Shown here one piece after another: positions 1 to 10,111 of a DNA stretch of 64,000 nucleotides. This stretch comes from Dongia_B sp964406155 (GTDB lineage Bacteria > Pseudomonadota > Alphaproteobacteria > Dongiales > Dongiaceae). The DNA is taken from contig CAYOQR010000021.1 in assembly GCA_964406155.1 (NCBI GenBank), positions 1-64,000 of the forward strand, written 5' to 3'. The notes beneath the pieces were generated by a model, which saw nothing but the letters and a program-made list of their open reading frames with translations, did not search any database and had not been told where the DNA came from. How positions within the stretch are numbered: the first letter of the stretch is position 1; each line of letters opens with the position of its first letter. The position numbers and the translations under genes are program-made.

Positions 1-1083
1 ATCCACAATTTCCTGCGCCAGCACTTCCCGGCCGCCGCCTTCATGGGCGGCACCTCCTGCGCCGGCGTGATGACCGAGCAGCGGCTCTGGGGCGCCCAAT
101 CGATCGGCCTGCTGTTGATCGACGACGATGCCGGCGATTACGGCGTCGCCCTGGCGCGGATCGGCGACGACCCGGCCGCGACCGCCGAGGTCACCCTGCA
201 GGCCGCCCTCGCCGATGCCGATTGCGCCGGCGAATTGCCGGAACTGGTCTGGATCTATCAGGCTCCCGGCCATGAGGAGGAGATCGTCGCCGGATTGCGC
301 CGGGTGATCGGCGACCGCTGCCCGGTGATCGGCGGCAGCTCTGCGGATGATGACGTGGCCGGCCACTGGCGTCAGCTCGGTACCGAAGGCCTGCTCGCCG
401 ACGGCCTGGCCGTCGCCGTGCTCTTTCCCTCCGGCGGCATCAGCTATGCCTTCCAGGGCGGCTACGAGCCGGCCGGACCCAGCGGCATCGTCACCCGCAT
501 CGGCTTCGACCATAACGGCCAAAGCGGCATCGTCACCAAGAGCCGAGGCCGCCTGATCGCGGAAATCGACGGCCGCCCCGCCAGTCAGGTCTATGATGCC
601 TGGATCGGCAACCGGCTGCAGGAGAAGCTCGGCTCCGGCGGCAATGTCCTGGCGGAAACCACGATGTGTCCGCTCGCCATCGATGCCGGCGCGATCGGCA
701 GCGTCACCCATTACCTGCTGATCCATCCGGCGGCCATCACCGCCGAAGGCGGCCTCAGCACCTTCGCCGCCGTCGAGGAGGGCACCCGCCTTTACAGCAT
801 GCAGGGCGACAAGGAACGCCTGGTCGACCGCGCCGGCCGGGTCGCGGCCGAAGCCGTCGCCAGCCTGCCGGGCGGCGCCGTTTTGGCCGGCGGCCTCATG
901 GTCTATTGCGCCGGCTGCATGCTGGCGGTCGACAACCGGATGCCCGACGTGGCGGTCAAGGTCGCCGATGGATTCCAGGGCCTCCCCTTCCTTGGGTGCT
1001 TTACCTTCGGCGAACAAGGGCGCATCCTGCAATGCAACCTGCACGGAAATTTGATGATCTCCGCTATCGCCTTCGGACAGTAA
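1..1083 (+). CDS. FIST-domain sensory protein (5' partial)
   Basis: The frame is open from base 1, so the gene starts before the window; the ATG at 43 is internal (MGGTSCAG is a typical FIST core segment preceded by FPAAAF). The visible 360 residues cover most of a FIST_N region followed by FIST_C, ending in the family-like segment around GCFTFGEQGR and the last residues AIAFGQ. FIST proteins are thought to be cytosolic ligand-binding sensors of small molecules such as amino acids, and often sit beside signalling genes. The next gene, 48 bp downstream on the same strand, is a soluble histidine kinase, which fits a sensor-kinase pair. No transmembrane segment is seen. Family assignment is by motif recognition. 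Confidence 0.85.
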   Translation: MHNFLRQHFPAAAFMGGTSCAGVMTEQRLWGAQSIGLLLIDDDAGDYGVALARIGDDPAATAEVTLQAALADADCAGELPELVWIYQAPGHEEEIVAGLRRVIGDRCPVIGGSSADDDVAGHWRQLGTEGLLADGLAVAVLFPSGGISYAFQGGYEPAGPSGIVTRIGFDHNGQSGIVTKSRGRLIAEIDGRPASQVYDAWIGNRLQEKLGSGGNVLAETTMCPLAIDAGAIGSVTHYLLIHPAAITAEGGLSTFAAVEEGTRLYSMQGDKERLVDRAGRVAAEAVASLPGGAVLAGGLMVYCAGCMLAVDNRMPDVAVKVADGFQGLPFLGCFTFGEQGRILQCNLHGNLMISAIAFGQ

Positions 1084-1131
1084 CCGGTCATGAGGCCGGG
1101 CGACGGAATAGCGGCATGAACGAACGGGATC

Positions 1132-2478
<1,347 letters not shown>

Positions 2479-2505
2479 AGCGCGATGCTCTCTGTTTTAT
2501 TGACG

Positions 2506-2835
2506 TTACGCCGCCTTCACGGTGATGCGCCCCATCGCGCGGCGTGGCGGCTTGGTCTTGATCACGATCTCGACGTCCCGCCCCAAACGCACGAGCACAT
2601 GCATGATCCGGTCGGTCGAGAACCGAGTCAGGTTGCCGCGCGTCAACAGAGAAACATCGGATTGAGATAGGCCCACCAGCTTTGCGATCTCGGCTTGCTT
2701 CAAACCTCGGGCTTTGACGATCTTGTTGATCTCCATAATCATATCTGAACGCGCAGCAAGATCGTCGGCGTCTTCCAGTCCCATGTCCTTGAAGACGTTT
2801 CCACTGCTCCGGGTAACTTTGCTATCTTCCTTCAT
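2506..2835 (-). CDS. HigA-like XRE-family antitoxin
   Basis: 109 residues with a central helix-turn-helix (KQAEIAKLVGLSQSDVSLL) and the length and layout of HigA2/COG5606 antitoxins. Its start codon overlaps the stop of the upstream toxin gene by four bases (ATGA on the minus strand), the usual coupling of toxin-first higBA or relE-type operons. It should neutralise the partner toxin and repress the operon by binding the perfect palindrome at 3205-3226. C-terminal residues about 75-105 resemble the conserved VRLGRDVEIVIKTKP tail of this family. Identified from motif and context. Confidence 0.88.
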   Translation of the reverse strand: MKEDSKVTRSSGNVFKDMGLEDADDLAARSDMIMEINKIVKARGLKQAEIAKLVGLSQSDVSLLTRGNLTRFSTDRIMHVLVRLGRDVEIVIKTKPPRRAMGRITVKAA

Positions 2836-3182
2836 TGATCCAGCTCCGCATCCATTTCACGCGCCCACCGCAAACGCGCGTTGATCGTGTTCATATCGGG
2901 TTGTGGCGTCCTGATTCCTTTCACGCTCTTTTTCTGAAAGCAGTGCAGCACATAGACACCATGCTTAAGAGCTACTGCGTAAACCGCACGGAAAGCGTTG
3001 CCTTCATCGCTGGCCACGATCTCCTGCACGCCTGCCCTGCCGAAACCTTTCAGCACCTTCGCGCTATTCGGCATAATGCCGTTTTGCACCTGACGCAGCC
3101 CGTGCCCAATCTGTCGCTTTACGTCCAGCGGGAAGGCCGAGACATCGTCCAGGCTGGACCCTATCCAAATCAGCTCACGCAT
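2832..3182 (-). CDS. RelE/HigB-type toxin (phage Gp49-like family)
   Basis: 116 residues. Motifs VLKGFGRAGVQEIVASDEGNA and YVLHCFQKKSVKG are characteristic of the Gp49/HigB-like toxins, expected to be ribosome-dependent mRNA interferases of the RelE superfamily. I place the start at 3182 because AAGGAG lies just upstream on the minus strand; the frame extends to 3230 but the extra 16 residues would run through the operator. The toxin is first in the operon and the XRE antitoxin follows with a 4-base overlap. The catalytic Lys/Arg residues of the C-terminal half appear intact, so the pair looks functional. Confidence 0.87.
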   Translation of the reverse strand: MRELIWIGSSLDDVSAFPLDVKRQIGHGLRQVQNGIMPNSAKVLKGFGRAGVQEIVASDEGNAFRAVYAVALKHGVYVLHCFQKKSVKGIRTPQPDMNTINARLRWAREMDAELDQ

Positions 3183-3204
3183 ATTCTCCTTCACCAGTCT
3201 CCAT

Positions 3205-3226
3205 AATATATCAAAAATGATATATT
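3205..3226. promoter_or_regulatory. Palindromic operator of the toxin-antitoxin operon
   Basis: A perfect 9-bp inverted repeat (AATATATCA, AAAA loop, TGATATATT) lies 23 bp upstream of the toxin start in otherwise GC-rich DNA. Position, symmetry and AT content fit an autoregulatory operator overlapping the promoter, likely bound by the HTH antitoxin. Direct observation for the palindrome; its function is inferred. Confidence 0.7.
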
Positions 3227-3475
3227 TCAATGCCGAAGAAATTCCTGCTCATTTCCTCGACCCGGCTTCCCGCTGGAAGGATGGCAGTCTATGGCACCAG
3301 CCGGATACCACCCGATATCGCCGGATTGTCCTGGTGACCGACGCCGCCCGCATCTGATACCGACCGGATATCCGTTTGCCGAACAGGATCGAGCGGTCGT
3401 AGCAACATGGGCGATTGGCGCATGATGCGCGGCTCTTGCTATAGTGGCCGCAAGCTACTCACAGGGAAATCGATC

Positions 3476-3811
3476 ATGGCATTTATCGATAGGCAGGATC
3501 CAGAAACCGAGGCGCCGGAAACGCCGCCGGGCAATGGCTGGGGCGACCACCTGCCGGAAGTCGTCACGTATTCGGATCGAAACTTCACCGGCCAGAATGT
3601 GCGGACCAATTTGAATCACCGATCCGTGGGCAATAGCTACCTTCGGGAGATCGGCTCGGTCGTGGTGGTCGCGGGCATGTGGCGTTTCTTCGAGAAGCCG
3701 GGATATGACGGCGACTATCGCGACTTCGGGCCGGGATATCACATGCTTGACGGATTCCGGGTGGGATCGTTCAAGACATTCCAGCCGCAGGAGAGACGAA
3801 GCTCCCGATAG
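3476..3811 (+). CDS. Beta/gamma-crystallin-like protein
   Basis: 111 residues from the ATG at 3476, preceded by AGGGA; an upstream in-frame ATG at 3407 lacks a ribosome site. The core from about residue 30 has two Greek-key-like halves: YSDRNFTGQN and WRFFEKPGYDGDYRDFGPG, the latter very close to the Y/F-E-x-P-x-Y-x-G-x-Y-x-x-xGPG pattern of beta/gamma-crystallins. Bacterial members often bind calcium or act as small extracytoplasmic or stress proteins, but no signal peptide is visible here. The first 25 residues are acidic and proline-rich. Function in this organism is unknown. Confidence 0.7.
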   Translation: MAFIDRQDPETEAPETPPGNGWGDHLPEVVTYSDRNFTGQNVRTNLNHRSVGNSYLREIGSVVVVAGMWRFFEKPGYDGDYRDFGPGYHMLDGFRVGSFKTFQPQERRSSR

Positions 3812-3914
3812 ATTTCCCCTATCGGTGACGGCAGATCAGCATCAATTCGCATCGCCCCACCATGCTCGCCCACAGGCTCTCATGGGCGATGGGCCGGGAA
3901 CGCACTGAATCGCC

Positions 3915-3972
3915 CAGGCGGCCAGAGACTGGGGCGGCAAGGGACTGGGGCGGCCAGGGACTGGAGCAGCTA
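3915..3972. repeat. 16-bp imperfect tandem repeat
   Basis: About three copies of a unit resembling ACTGGGGCGGCCAGGG lie between the crystallin-like gene and the methyltransferase gene. One of many short tandem arrays in this window (see findings). Confidence 0.75.
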
Positions 3973-4054
3973 GAGCCTCGCCTCAGGCTTCACGCCGGCA
4001 GGATCGCGGTCTATGGTGCCGGCCGGATGCCACTCGACAGTGCCGGATCGCCTC

Positions 4055-4699
4055 ATGACCGATGCCCATCTCACCGATAATCGTCTCTACGCTCCCGCCA
4101 CCTTGCGCAACCGCGACGCCATCCTCGATGTGCTGCGCGATGTTCTGCCGCCAACGGGGTTGGTGCTGGAGATCGCCAGCGGCTCCGGCGAGCATGTGGT
4201 GCATTTCGCGGCCGCCCTGCCCGGCCTCACCTTCCAGCCCAGCGATCCCGATCCGACGGCCCTGCGCAGCATCGCCGCCTGGTCGTCCGCCGGCAGCGTG
4301 GCGGGCCTCGGCAATGTCAGGCCGCCGCTCCGGCTCGACGTGACCGAAGCCGATTGGGTGAGCAAGCCCGGCTGGCCGGTCGAACAGACCAATGCCATCC
4401 TCTGCATCAACATGATCCATATCGCGCCCTGGCAGGCGGCCGAGGCGCTGATCGAAGGTGCCGCCGCCTGCCTCGCACCCGGCGCGCCGCTTTATCTCTA
4501 CGGCCCCTATAAGCGCGACGGCCGCCACACCGCGCCCAGCAACGAGGCCTTCGACCGGAGCCTGAGCCAGCGCGATCCCGCCTGGGGCGTGCGCGACCTC
4601 GAAGCCGTCGCCGCCCTCGCCGAGGTCGCCGGCTTCACCGCCCCCGCCATCACGGCGATGCCGGCCAACAATCTCAGCCTCGTCTTCCGGCGACGATGA
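4055..4699 (+). CDS. DUF938 family SAM-dependent methyltransferase-like protein
   Basis: 214 residues from ATG 4055 (MTDAHLTDNRLYAPAT), chosen because the DUF938 family begins with a similar segment containing the conserved (Y/F)APA and NR; the frame is open further upstream. Motif I of the methyltransferase fold is seen as VLEIASGSGEHVVHFA (about residues 33-48), followed by PSDPDP and the family segment CINMIHIAPW. It ends with NNLSLVFRRR, also family-typical. Substrate unknown. No operon partner is evident; the next gene is convergent. Confidence 0.87.
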   Translation: MTDAHLTDNRLYAPATLRNRDAILDVLRDVLPPTGLVLEIASGSGEHVVHFAAALPGLTFQPSDPDPTALRSIAAWSSAGSVAGLGNVRPPLRLDVTEADWVSKPGWPVEQTNAILCINMIHIAPWQAAEALIEGAAACLAPGAPLYLYGPYKRDGRHTAPSNEAFDRSLSQRDPAWGVRDLEAVAALAEVAGFTAPAITAMPANNLSLVFRRR

Positions 4700-4739
4700 G
4701 AGACGGTGCAGGCAGATAGGTCGCGGCGCGTGATTTGCC

Positions 4740-5357
4740 TCAATCCATTCTGGGCTTGGGCTTGAACTCGGCGGCCTGGCGCCTGGCTTCCGCGATCTGG
4801 CCCGGTGTCATTTGAGGGATGAGTTCGGCACGATTTTTTTGCGCCATAGCATTCCCCTGATTGGCCGCCAGCGTATCCCATTTATAGGCTTCGACATAAT
4901 CTCGCGCGACACCCTGCGCGCCCGCATACATCGCGCCGACATTGGACTGGCTGTCCGCATCGCCTTTATCAGCCGACAACCGATACCATTTCATCGCTTC
5001 GGCATAGTCCCGGGGAACGCCCCAGCCATTGTCGTATATCAGCCCGATATTGAATTGCGCATCGGTATCGTCCTGCGCAGCCGCCAGACGGAGCCATTTC
5101 ATCGCTTCGCCGTAATCCTGCGTCACGCCCTCACCCCGGCGATACATGACGCCGAGATTGTTCTGGGCATCGGCATAACCTTGCTCGGCCAGAGGACGAT
5201 AGATTTGCGCCGCCGTCACGTAATCATGGTTCCGATAAGCGATGGCTCCTTGGCGAAATCTGTCGCGCTGCGCCGTGTCGCCCTGTGTCGCACAGCCGCC
5301 CGCAACAGCGATACAGGCAAGAAACAGAATTGCGCCAAGCCTTGTCCTTCTGGCCAT
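4740..5357 (-). CDS. Sel1-repeat lipoprotein
   Basis: 205 residues from the ATG at 5357, which has GGGAGGGAG just upstream. Residues 1-25 form a lipoprotein signal (LFLACIAVAGGC, with the lipobox Cys at about 23). Four Sel1-like repeats follow (for example YADAQNNLGVMYRRGEGV and DAQFNIGLIYDNGWGV), each with the A-x-x-x-LG-x-x-Y pattern. Such solenoids act as protein-binding scaffolds at the cell envelope. Convergent with the methyltransferase gene; transcribed separately from cobL. Confidence 0.88.
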   Translation of the reverse strand: MARRTRLGAILFLACIAVAGGCATQGDTAQRDRFRQGAIAYRNHDYVTAAQIYRPLAEQGYADAQNNLGVMYRRGEGVTQDYGEAMKWLRLAAAQDDTDAQFNIGLIYDNGWGVPRDYAEAMKWYRLSADKGDADSQSNVGAMYAGAQGVARDYVEAYKWDTLAANQGNAMAQKNRAELIPQMTPGQIAEARRQAAEFKPKPRMD

Positions 5358-5471
5358 GTCTCCCTCCCCCAGGAGGTAGCCGAAACACATCCATTCGGAC
5401 AAAAATATCATCGCTTGTAAAGTCCCGGTTGCAAACATCCCGAGAACGTCAATTTCTAAACAGGCCGGCCG

Positions 5472-6767
5472 CTAAAGCGGCTTCACGCAGCTCAGGATCG
5501 TGACCGGCAAGGCGGCGCGCCAGGCATCGAAACCGCCCAGCGGTTTCGCCTGCGAGACGGCGATGCGGGTCAGCTCACCACCGACCCGGTCGCGCCCCAC
5601 GTGATCGAGCCAAGTGATCAGCCGCATCTCGCTCTGCACCGTGACGGCATTGGCAACCAGCCGGCCGCCGGGACGCAGGCGCTCCCAGCAGGTTTCAAGC
5701 ACGCCGGCCTCGGTGACGCCGCCGCCGATGAAGATCGCATCCGGCATCTCCAATCCATCGAGCGCGGCGGGCGCCGTGCCGGCGACGATGCGCAGGCCCG
5801 GCACGCCGAGAGCGGCGCGGTTACGCTCGATCAGCGCGCGCCGTTCCGCCTCGGGCTCGATGGCGATGGCGCGGCAGGTCGGATGCGCCCGCATCCATTC
5901 GATGCCGATCGAGCCGCTGCCCGCCCCCACATCCCACAGCAGCTCGCCGGGCAGCGGCGCGAGGCGCGCCAGGGTGACGGCGCGGACATCGCGCTTGGTG
6001 ATCTGGCCCTCATGGGTGAAGGCATCGTCCGGCAGGCCGGCCAGGATCGGATAGCCGCGCGCGGCCCCCGTCGCCCGGCAGTCGATGGCGACGACATTGA
6101 GATCCGCCGCGCGTTCATGGGACCAATCCTGCGCGATCCCGTCGAAGCGCCGTTCCTTCGGCCCGCCAAGATGTTCGAGGACGGTGACGGTGCTGGCGCC
6201 GAAGCCGCGCGCCGTCAAAAGCCGCGCGATCTCGGCTGGGCTCGCCCCGTCATTGCTGAGCACCAGCAGTTTGGCACCGGCCTGGAGATGAGGATGCAAC
6301 AAGTCCAGCGGCCGCCCATGCACCGTCAGCAAGGTAGCAGCCTGCAACGGCCAAACCATCCGCGCCGCCGCCAAAGCATAGGAGGACGGCGCCGGCAGGA
6401 TCAGCATCTCCTTGGCCGGCACCGAACGTGTCAGTGTGGCGCCGATGCCGTAATGCATGGGATCGCCGCTCGCCAGCACGCAGACCGGCATACCGCGCCG
6501 CGCCAGCAGCAGGTCATAGGCCCCGGCGAAAGGCGTCGGCCAGGCAATCCGCTCGGCCGCGATATCCGCCGGCAGCAGATCGAGATGCCGCGCCCCGCCG
6601 AAGATCACCTTGGCCGCCGCGATCGCCTGCCGCGCCGCCTGCCCCAGCCCGGCCATGCCGTCCTCGCCGATACCGATGATGGTCAACCAGGGTTGTGGTG
6701 TCTGAGTTTGGGATGTCTCCGGCTGGAATCTCTCTGGCACGGCTGGTTCTTTCGCTGCAGCTCTCAT
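5472..6767 (-). CDS. cobL: Precorrin-6Y C5,15-methyltransferase (decarboxylating), CbiE-CbiT fusion
   Basis: 431 residues. The N-terminal half (from LTIIGIGEDGMAGLG) is a tetrapyrrole methylase of CbiE type, including ASGDPMHYGIG; the C-terminal half from about residue 235 is a CbiT-type SAM methyltransferase (GELLWDVGAGSGSIGIEWMR). It methylates precorrin-6Y (the reduced product of CobK) at C5 and C15 and decarboxylates the C12 side chain in the aerobic cobalamin pathway. Divergent from the riboswitch-controlled cobG operon, with about 200 bp between its start and the riboswitch. The first 25 residues are unconserved, so the true start could lie slightly downstream. Confidence 0.93.
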   Translation of the reverse strand: MRAAAKEPAVPERFQPETSQTQTPQPWLTIIGIGEDGMAGLGQAARQAIAAAKVIFGGARHLDLLPADIAAERIAWPTPFAGAYDLLLARRGMPVCVLASGDPMHYGIGATLTRSVPAKEMLILPAPSSYALAAARMVWPLQAATLLTVHGRPLDLLHPHLQAGAKLLVLSNDGASPAEIARLLTARGFGASTVTVLEHLGGPKERRFDGIAQDWSHERAADLNVVAIDCRATGAARGYPILAGLPDDAFTHEGQITKRDVRAVTLARLAPLPGELLWDVGAGSGSIGIEWMRAHPTCRAIAIEPEAERRALIERNRAALGVPGLRIVAGTAPAALDGLEMPDAIFIGGGVTEAGVLETCWERLRPGGRLVANAVTVQSEMRLITWLDHVGRDRVGGELTRIAVSQAKPLGGFDAWRAALPVTILSCVKPL

Positions 6768-6970
6768 GATGCCTTGATACGGAATGCCCGCCGGCCGGGC
6801 AAGGGGCGGCCGTTTTCCCCGGAAATCTGCTCCCGTGGCGGCGCGAACGCCTCCGAACGCGCCAGAGAATCCGCTGCTAACTCAATGTAATTAAGAGAGA
6901 AAGCTAACAAAACCGACTCCGACAAAGCCCTTTCGCAGGACGTGGCGCTCGTGTAGAACGGCCCTGCTTG

Positions 6971-7145
6971 TCGGTGCCTGATCAAGGCCGAAGAGGGAAC
7001 ACGCGGTGCGGCGGCCGAGAGGTCTGCGCGCCGAAGGTGGCTGCCCCCGCAACTGTGAGCGGCGAGCCCGATCATCAGACGCCACCGGATACCGTCCGGG
7101 ACGGCGGTGGCGGGCGAGGACCCGCGAGCCAGAAGACCTGCCGAC
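6971..7145 (+). promoter_or_regulatory. Cobalamin riboswitch
   Basis: Classic conserved blocks in order: the GGTGCC entry, AAGAGGGAAC with CGGTG, the core GCTGCCCCCGCAACTGT then GAGCGGCGAG, a variable stem, then GACCCGCGAGCCAGAAGACC and TGCC (B12 box). It lies 130 nt before the cobG frame and should switch off the cobG-H-I-J operon when adenosylcobalamin (or a related cobalamin) is abundant, probably by hiding the ribosome site or by termination. Confidence 0.96.
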
Positions 7146-7275
7146 GAGGATAGTCGCGTGCGATGGCATCGGGGCGGGGTGCCCCGGTTGCAGCGCGCAG
7201 GGGCCGGCCAATCCGCCGGCCCGGCGCCGGTTCGCAAGCGATGCCCGATGGCGGTGACAGTACGCCAAGCAGCCG

Positions 7276-9492
7276 GTGACGTTCTTGCCAGATCCCACCC
7301 AGCCCGGACCCGCCCAGTTCGAACTCGCCTTGCCGGAAGTTCCCGCACAGAGGGAGGTTCCTGCCCAGACGAAGCCTCCCGTACAAAAGGAAGCCCCCGC
7401 TCAGGCGAAGCCCCCTGTTCAGGCGGAGGCTCCCGCCCAGCCCGAAGCCACTGATACGTCGCGGCAGGAGGAAGCGCAGCAGGAAGCGGCGCAGCAAGAG
7501 GCAGCCGAACGCGAAGCCGCTACCGACACGACTGTTGGGAACACTGGCGCTACGAGCACCGGGAACGCCACGAATACTCGGAACGTTACGACTGATGGGA
7601 ATACCGGGAACACTGGGAAGCCTGAGAATACCGGGGATATCCCGAACGCCCAGAACATGACTGCCGGGGAAATCACCACCAAGGACGCCACACCCGCACA
7701 GGATGCTGCACCCGCCAAGGATACGAGCACCCAAGAGACAGAGACGGACCGGCGCGCCGTCGATGCCACCGGCAAGCCCGAAACCGTGGGCCGGCCCGAA
7801 ACCGTGGCTAAACCTGGACCCGCGGCTAAACCTGAAATCGTCGCTAGGCCTGAAACCATGGCGAGACCCGAAATCGTTGGCGGTGCCGAGTTGATCCGCT
7901 CCGCCCGGCCCTCGGCCTGCCCGGGCCTGTTCCGCATCGCCCCCGGCCGCGACGGCGGCATCTGCCGCGTGAAGCTTTCCTGCGGCCGCCTCACCGCCGC
8001 GCAGGCCCATGCCGTCGCCCATGCCGCGCCGCGTTTCGGCAATGGCGTGATCGAGATAACCAATCGTGCCAATCTGCAATTGCGCGGCGTCCTGCCGGGT
8101 GCCGTCGATCCCCTGGTGGCGGCGCTGATGGCCGCCGATCTCGGCCCGCAGCCGCTCAGCACTCAGCAAGAGGGCCCCCAGCCGGAAAGCGGTCCGATCA
8201 GCGAAGGCGGCGACGATATCCGCAATGTCATGGTCAACCCGACCTTCGCCCTCGATCCCCATCAACTGATCGACATGACACCCCTGGCCGAGCGCCTGCT
8301 GGCCACGTTGCAGACCAATACCGCCTATCACACCCTCTCGGCCAAGTTCTCGCTGCTGCTGGATGGCGGCGAGAGCGTCGCCATGGTCACCCATCCGCAC
8401 GATCTCTGGCTGGCCGCCTATGCCGAGAATGGCGGGACGACGAACGGTGGGACGACGAACGGCGGAATGGCGGCGACCCATTTCCTTCTCGGCCTTGCCG
8501 GCGTGCCGCCGGTCGCGGGTGCCGCCATCGGCATCGGCCAGACCGCGCTTGCCGCCGTGCCGGTGGAGCAAGGCCATGACCTGGTGACCGCCACTCTCGA
8601 TCTCTTCCTGGAGCTGCGCGGCGAGCGCGAGGACATCTCGCGCATCCGCCATATCCTGGCGGAGATCGGCGCCGAGACCTTCCTCGCCCGTCTGGCGGCG
8701 CGCCTGCCCTTCCCGCTCGACCGCCGGGCGACGATCCGCGCCTGGCGCCGCACGCCGCCGGCTCCCTTCGGCCATCTCGGCATGCGCCCCCAGCGCCGGG
8801 GTCTCCCGCAGGGCCATCCGCAGGATCATTACCGCAGTTACTACAAGGATCGCCCCGACCTTCAGCCGGATCTGGCGACGGTCGGCGGCCTGCCGCCGCT
8901 CGGCCGCCTGACGCCGCGTATGCTGCATGCCGTCGCCGATATCGCCCGCGAACTGGGCGACGGCACGTTGCGCTTCACGCCCTGGCAGAGCATTCTGCTG
9001 CCCAATGTCACCGTGGCGGCCAGCACGCTCGTCCAGAAACGCCTGGAAGCCGCCGGCCTGATCTGCAGCAGCGCCGATCCCCTGGCCGCGACCATCGCCT
9101 GTTCCGGCTCGGCCGGCTGCAAGGCCGGGCTCGCCGCGACCCAGCAGGACGGGCTCGATCTCGCCGACCACCTGCGGGCTCTTAGTCATATAGCTCCCGG
9201 CAATATGGTCCCGGGCCGCATCTTCCCGGTGCATCTCAGCGGCTGCGGCAAATCCTGCGCCGCCGCCGCGCCGCTGCCGGCGACCCTGGTCGCGGTCGCA
9301 CCCGGCCGCTACGACCTTTATCTGCATCCGGCCGACCTGCCGGCAGCCGACAAGCAATCGCGTTTCGGCCGGCTGCTCGCCGCCGCTATCACCATCGATC
9401 AGGCGGCGGCCCTGCTGGCCGGCCCGCCGGCCGCATCAACAGACACAACAACAATGAACGATCCGATTCCCGGGGGAAAGCCGCATGCTTGA
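7276..9492 (+). CDS. cobG: Precorrin-3B synthase with long repeat-rich N-terminal extension
   Basis: The catalytic part (from about residue 205, SARPSACPGLFRIAPGRDGG) is a typical CobG of the sulfite/nitrite-reductase superfamily, with NRANLQLRG and Cys pairs CSGSAGC and SGCGKSC that should hold the 4Fe-4S cluster. CobG oxidises precorrin-3A to precorrin-3B using O2, marking the aerobic B12 pathway. The first in-frame start is a GTG at 7276, giving 738 residues; the first ~195 are low complexity with two runs of six hexapeptides. An internal ATG at 7858 (MARPEIVGG) would give a normal-length CobG and may be the real start. A pentapeptide duplication (GGTTN) also sits near 8430-8470. It overlaps cobH by 8 bp. 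Confidence 0.9.
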   Translation: MTFLPDPTQPGPAQFELALPEVPAQREVPAQTKPPVQKEAPAQAKPPVQAEAPAQPEATDTSRQEEAQQEAAQQEAAEREAATDTTVGNTGATSTGNATNTRNVTTDGNTGNTGKPENTGDIPNAQNMTAGEITTKDATPAQDAAPAKDTSTQETETDRRAVDATGKPETVGRPETVAKPGPAAKPEIVARPETMARPEIVGGAELIRSARPSACPGLFRIAPGRDGGICRVKLSCGRLTAAQAHAVAHAAPRFGNGVIEITNRANLQLRGVLPGAVDPLVAALMAADLGPQPLSTQQEGPQPESGPISEGGDDIRNVMVNPTFALDPHQLIDMTPLAERLLATLQTNTAYHTLSAKFSLLLDGGESVAMVTHPHDLWLAAYAENGGTTNGGTTNGGMAATHFLLGLAGVPPVAGAAIGIGQTALAAVPVEQGHDLVTATLDLFLELRGEREDISRIRHILAEIGAETFLARLAARLPFPLDRRATIRAWRRTPPAPFGHLGMRPQRRGLPQGHPQDHYRSYYKDRPDLQPDLATVGGLPPLGRLTPRMLHAVADIARELGDGTLRFTPWQSILLPNVTVAASTLVQKRLEAAGLICSSADPLAATIACSGSAGCKAGLAATQQDGLDLADHLRALSHIAPGNMVPGRIFPVHLSGCGKSCAAAAPLPATLVAVAPGRYDLYLHPADLPAADKQSRFGRLLAAAITIDQAAALLAGPPAASTDTTTMNDPIPGGKPHA
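7339..7881 (+). repeat. 18-bp tandem repeats in the cobG 5' region
   Basis: Six hexapeptide units of the VPAQRE/PPVQKE type at 7339-7446 and six of the KPETVG/RPEIVG type at 7774-7881, both with an 18-bp period, bracket an Asn/Thr/Gly-rich stretch (NTGNTG). Units within one run differ mainly at third positions and by single substitutions; the two runs do not resemble each other, so they arose locally. Confidence 0.85.
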
Positions 9493-10111
9493 TTACATTC
9501 GCGATGGACAAGAGATCTATCGCCGATCCTTCTCCATCATCCGGGCCGAGGCCGATCTCTCCCGCATTCCCGCCGATCTGGAAAAGCTTGCCGTGCGCGT
9601 CGCCCATGCCAGCGGCATGGTGGATGTGATCGGCGATCTCGCTTTCTCCGAGGGTGCGGGCGCCGCCGGCCGCGCGGCCATCGCCGAGGGCGCCACCATC
9701 ATCGCCGATTGCCGCATGGTGGCCGACGGCGTCACCCGCTCCCGCCTGCCCCGCGACAACCGCGTGCTCTGCACCTTGAACGAGCCCGGCGTGCCCGAAC
9801 TCGCGCAGAAGCTCGGCAATACCCGTTCGGCGGCGGCGATGGACTTGTGGCTGCCGCATCTCGCCGGCAGTGTCGTCGCCATCGGCAATGCGCCGACCTC
9901 GCTGTTCCGCCTCCTCGAAATGCTCGATGACGGCGCGCCCAAGCCGGCGCTCATCATCGGCTGCCCGGTCGGTTTCGTGGGTGCTGCGGAATCCAAGGAC
10001 GCCCTGGCCGAGAACAGCCGCGGCGTGCCCTTCGTCGCGGTGCGCGGCCGGCGTGGCGGCAGCGCCATGGCGGCGGCGGCGGTCAATGCCCTGGCGACGG
10101 AGCGCGAATAA
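9485..10111 (+). CDS. cobH: Precorrin-8X methylmutase
   Basis: 208 residues, normal length. MLDYIRDGQEIYRRSFSIIRAEADL is the conserved opening, and H41 in RVAHASGMVD matches the catalytic histidine that drives the 1,5-methyl shift from C11 to C12, giving hydrogenobyrinate. The segment GNAPTSLFRLLEML and IGCPVGFVGAAESK are also family-typical. Start codon lies inside the end of cobG (8-bp overlap), stop overlaps the cobI start by one base, so translation is coupled. Confidence 0.96.
   Translation: MLDYIRDGQEIYRRSFSIIRAEADLSRIPADLEKLAVRVAHASGMVDVIGDLAFSEGAGAAGRAAIAEGATIIADCRMVADGVTRSRLPRDNRVLCTLNEPGVPELAQKLGNTRSAAAMDLWLPHLAGSVVAIGNAPTSLFRLLEMLDDGAPKPALIIGCPVGFVGAAESKDALAENSRGVPFVAVRGRRGGSAMAAAAVNALATERE

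Noticed and set aside
6428..6679. Short plus-strand frames opposite cobL
   Set aside because: Antisense shadows with no start signals.
7075..9357. 760-codon open frame on the minus strand across cobG
   Set aside because: Antisense shadow of cobG in GC-rich DNA; its translation is Arg/Gly-rich without family motifs, while the plus strand has clear CobG residues.
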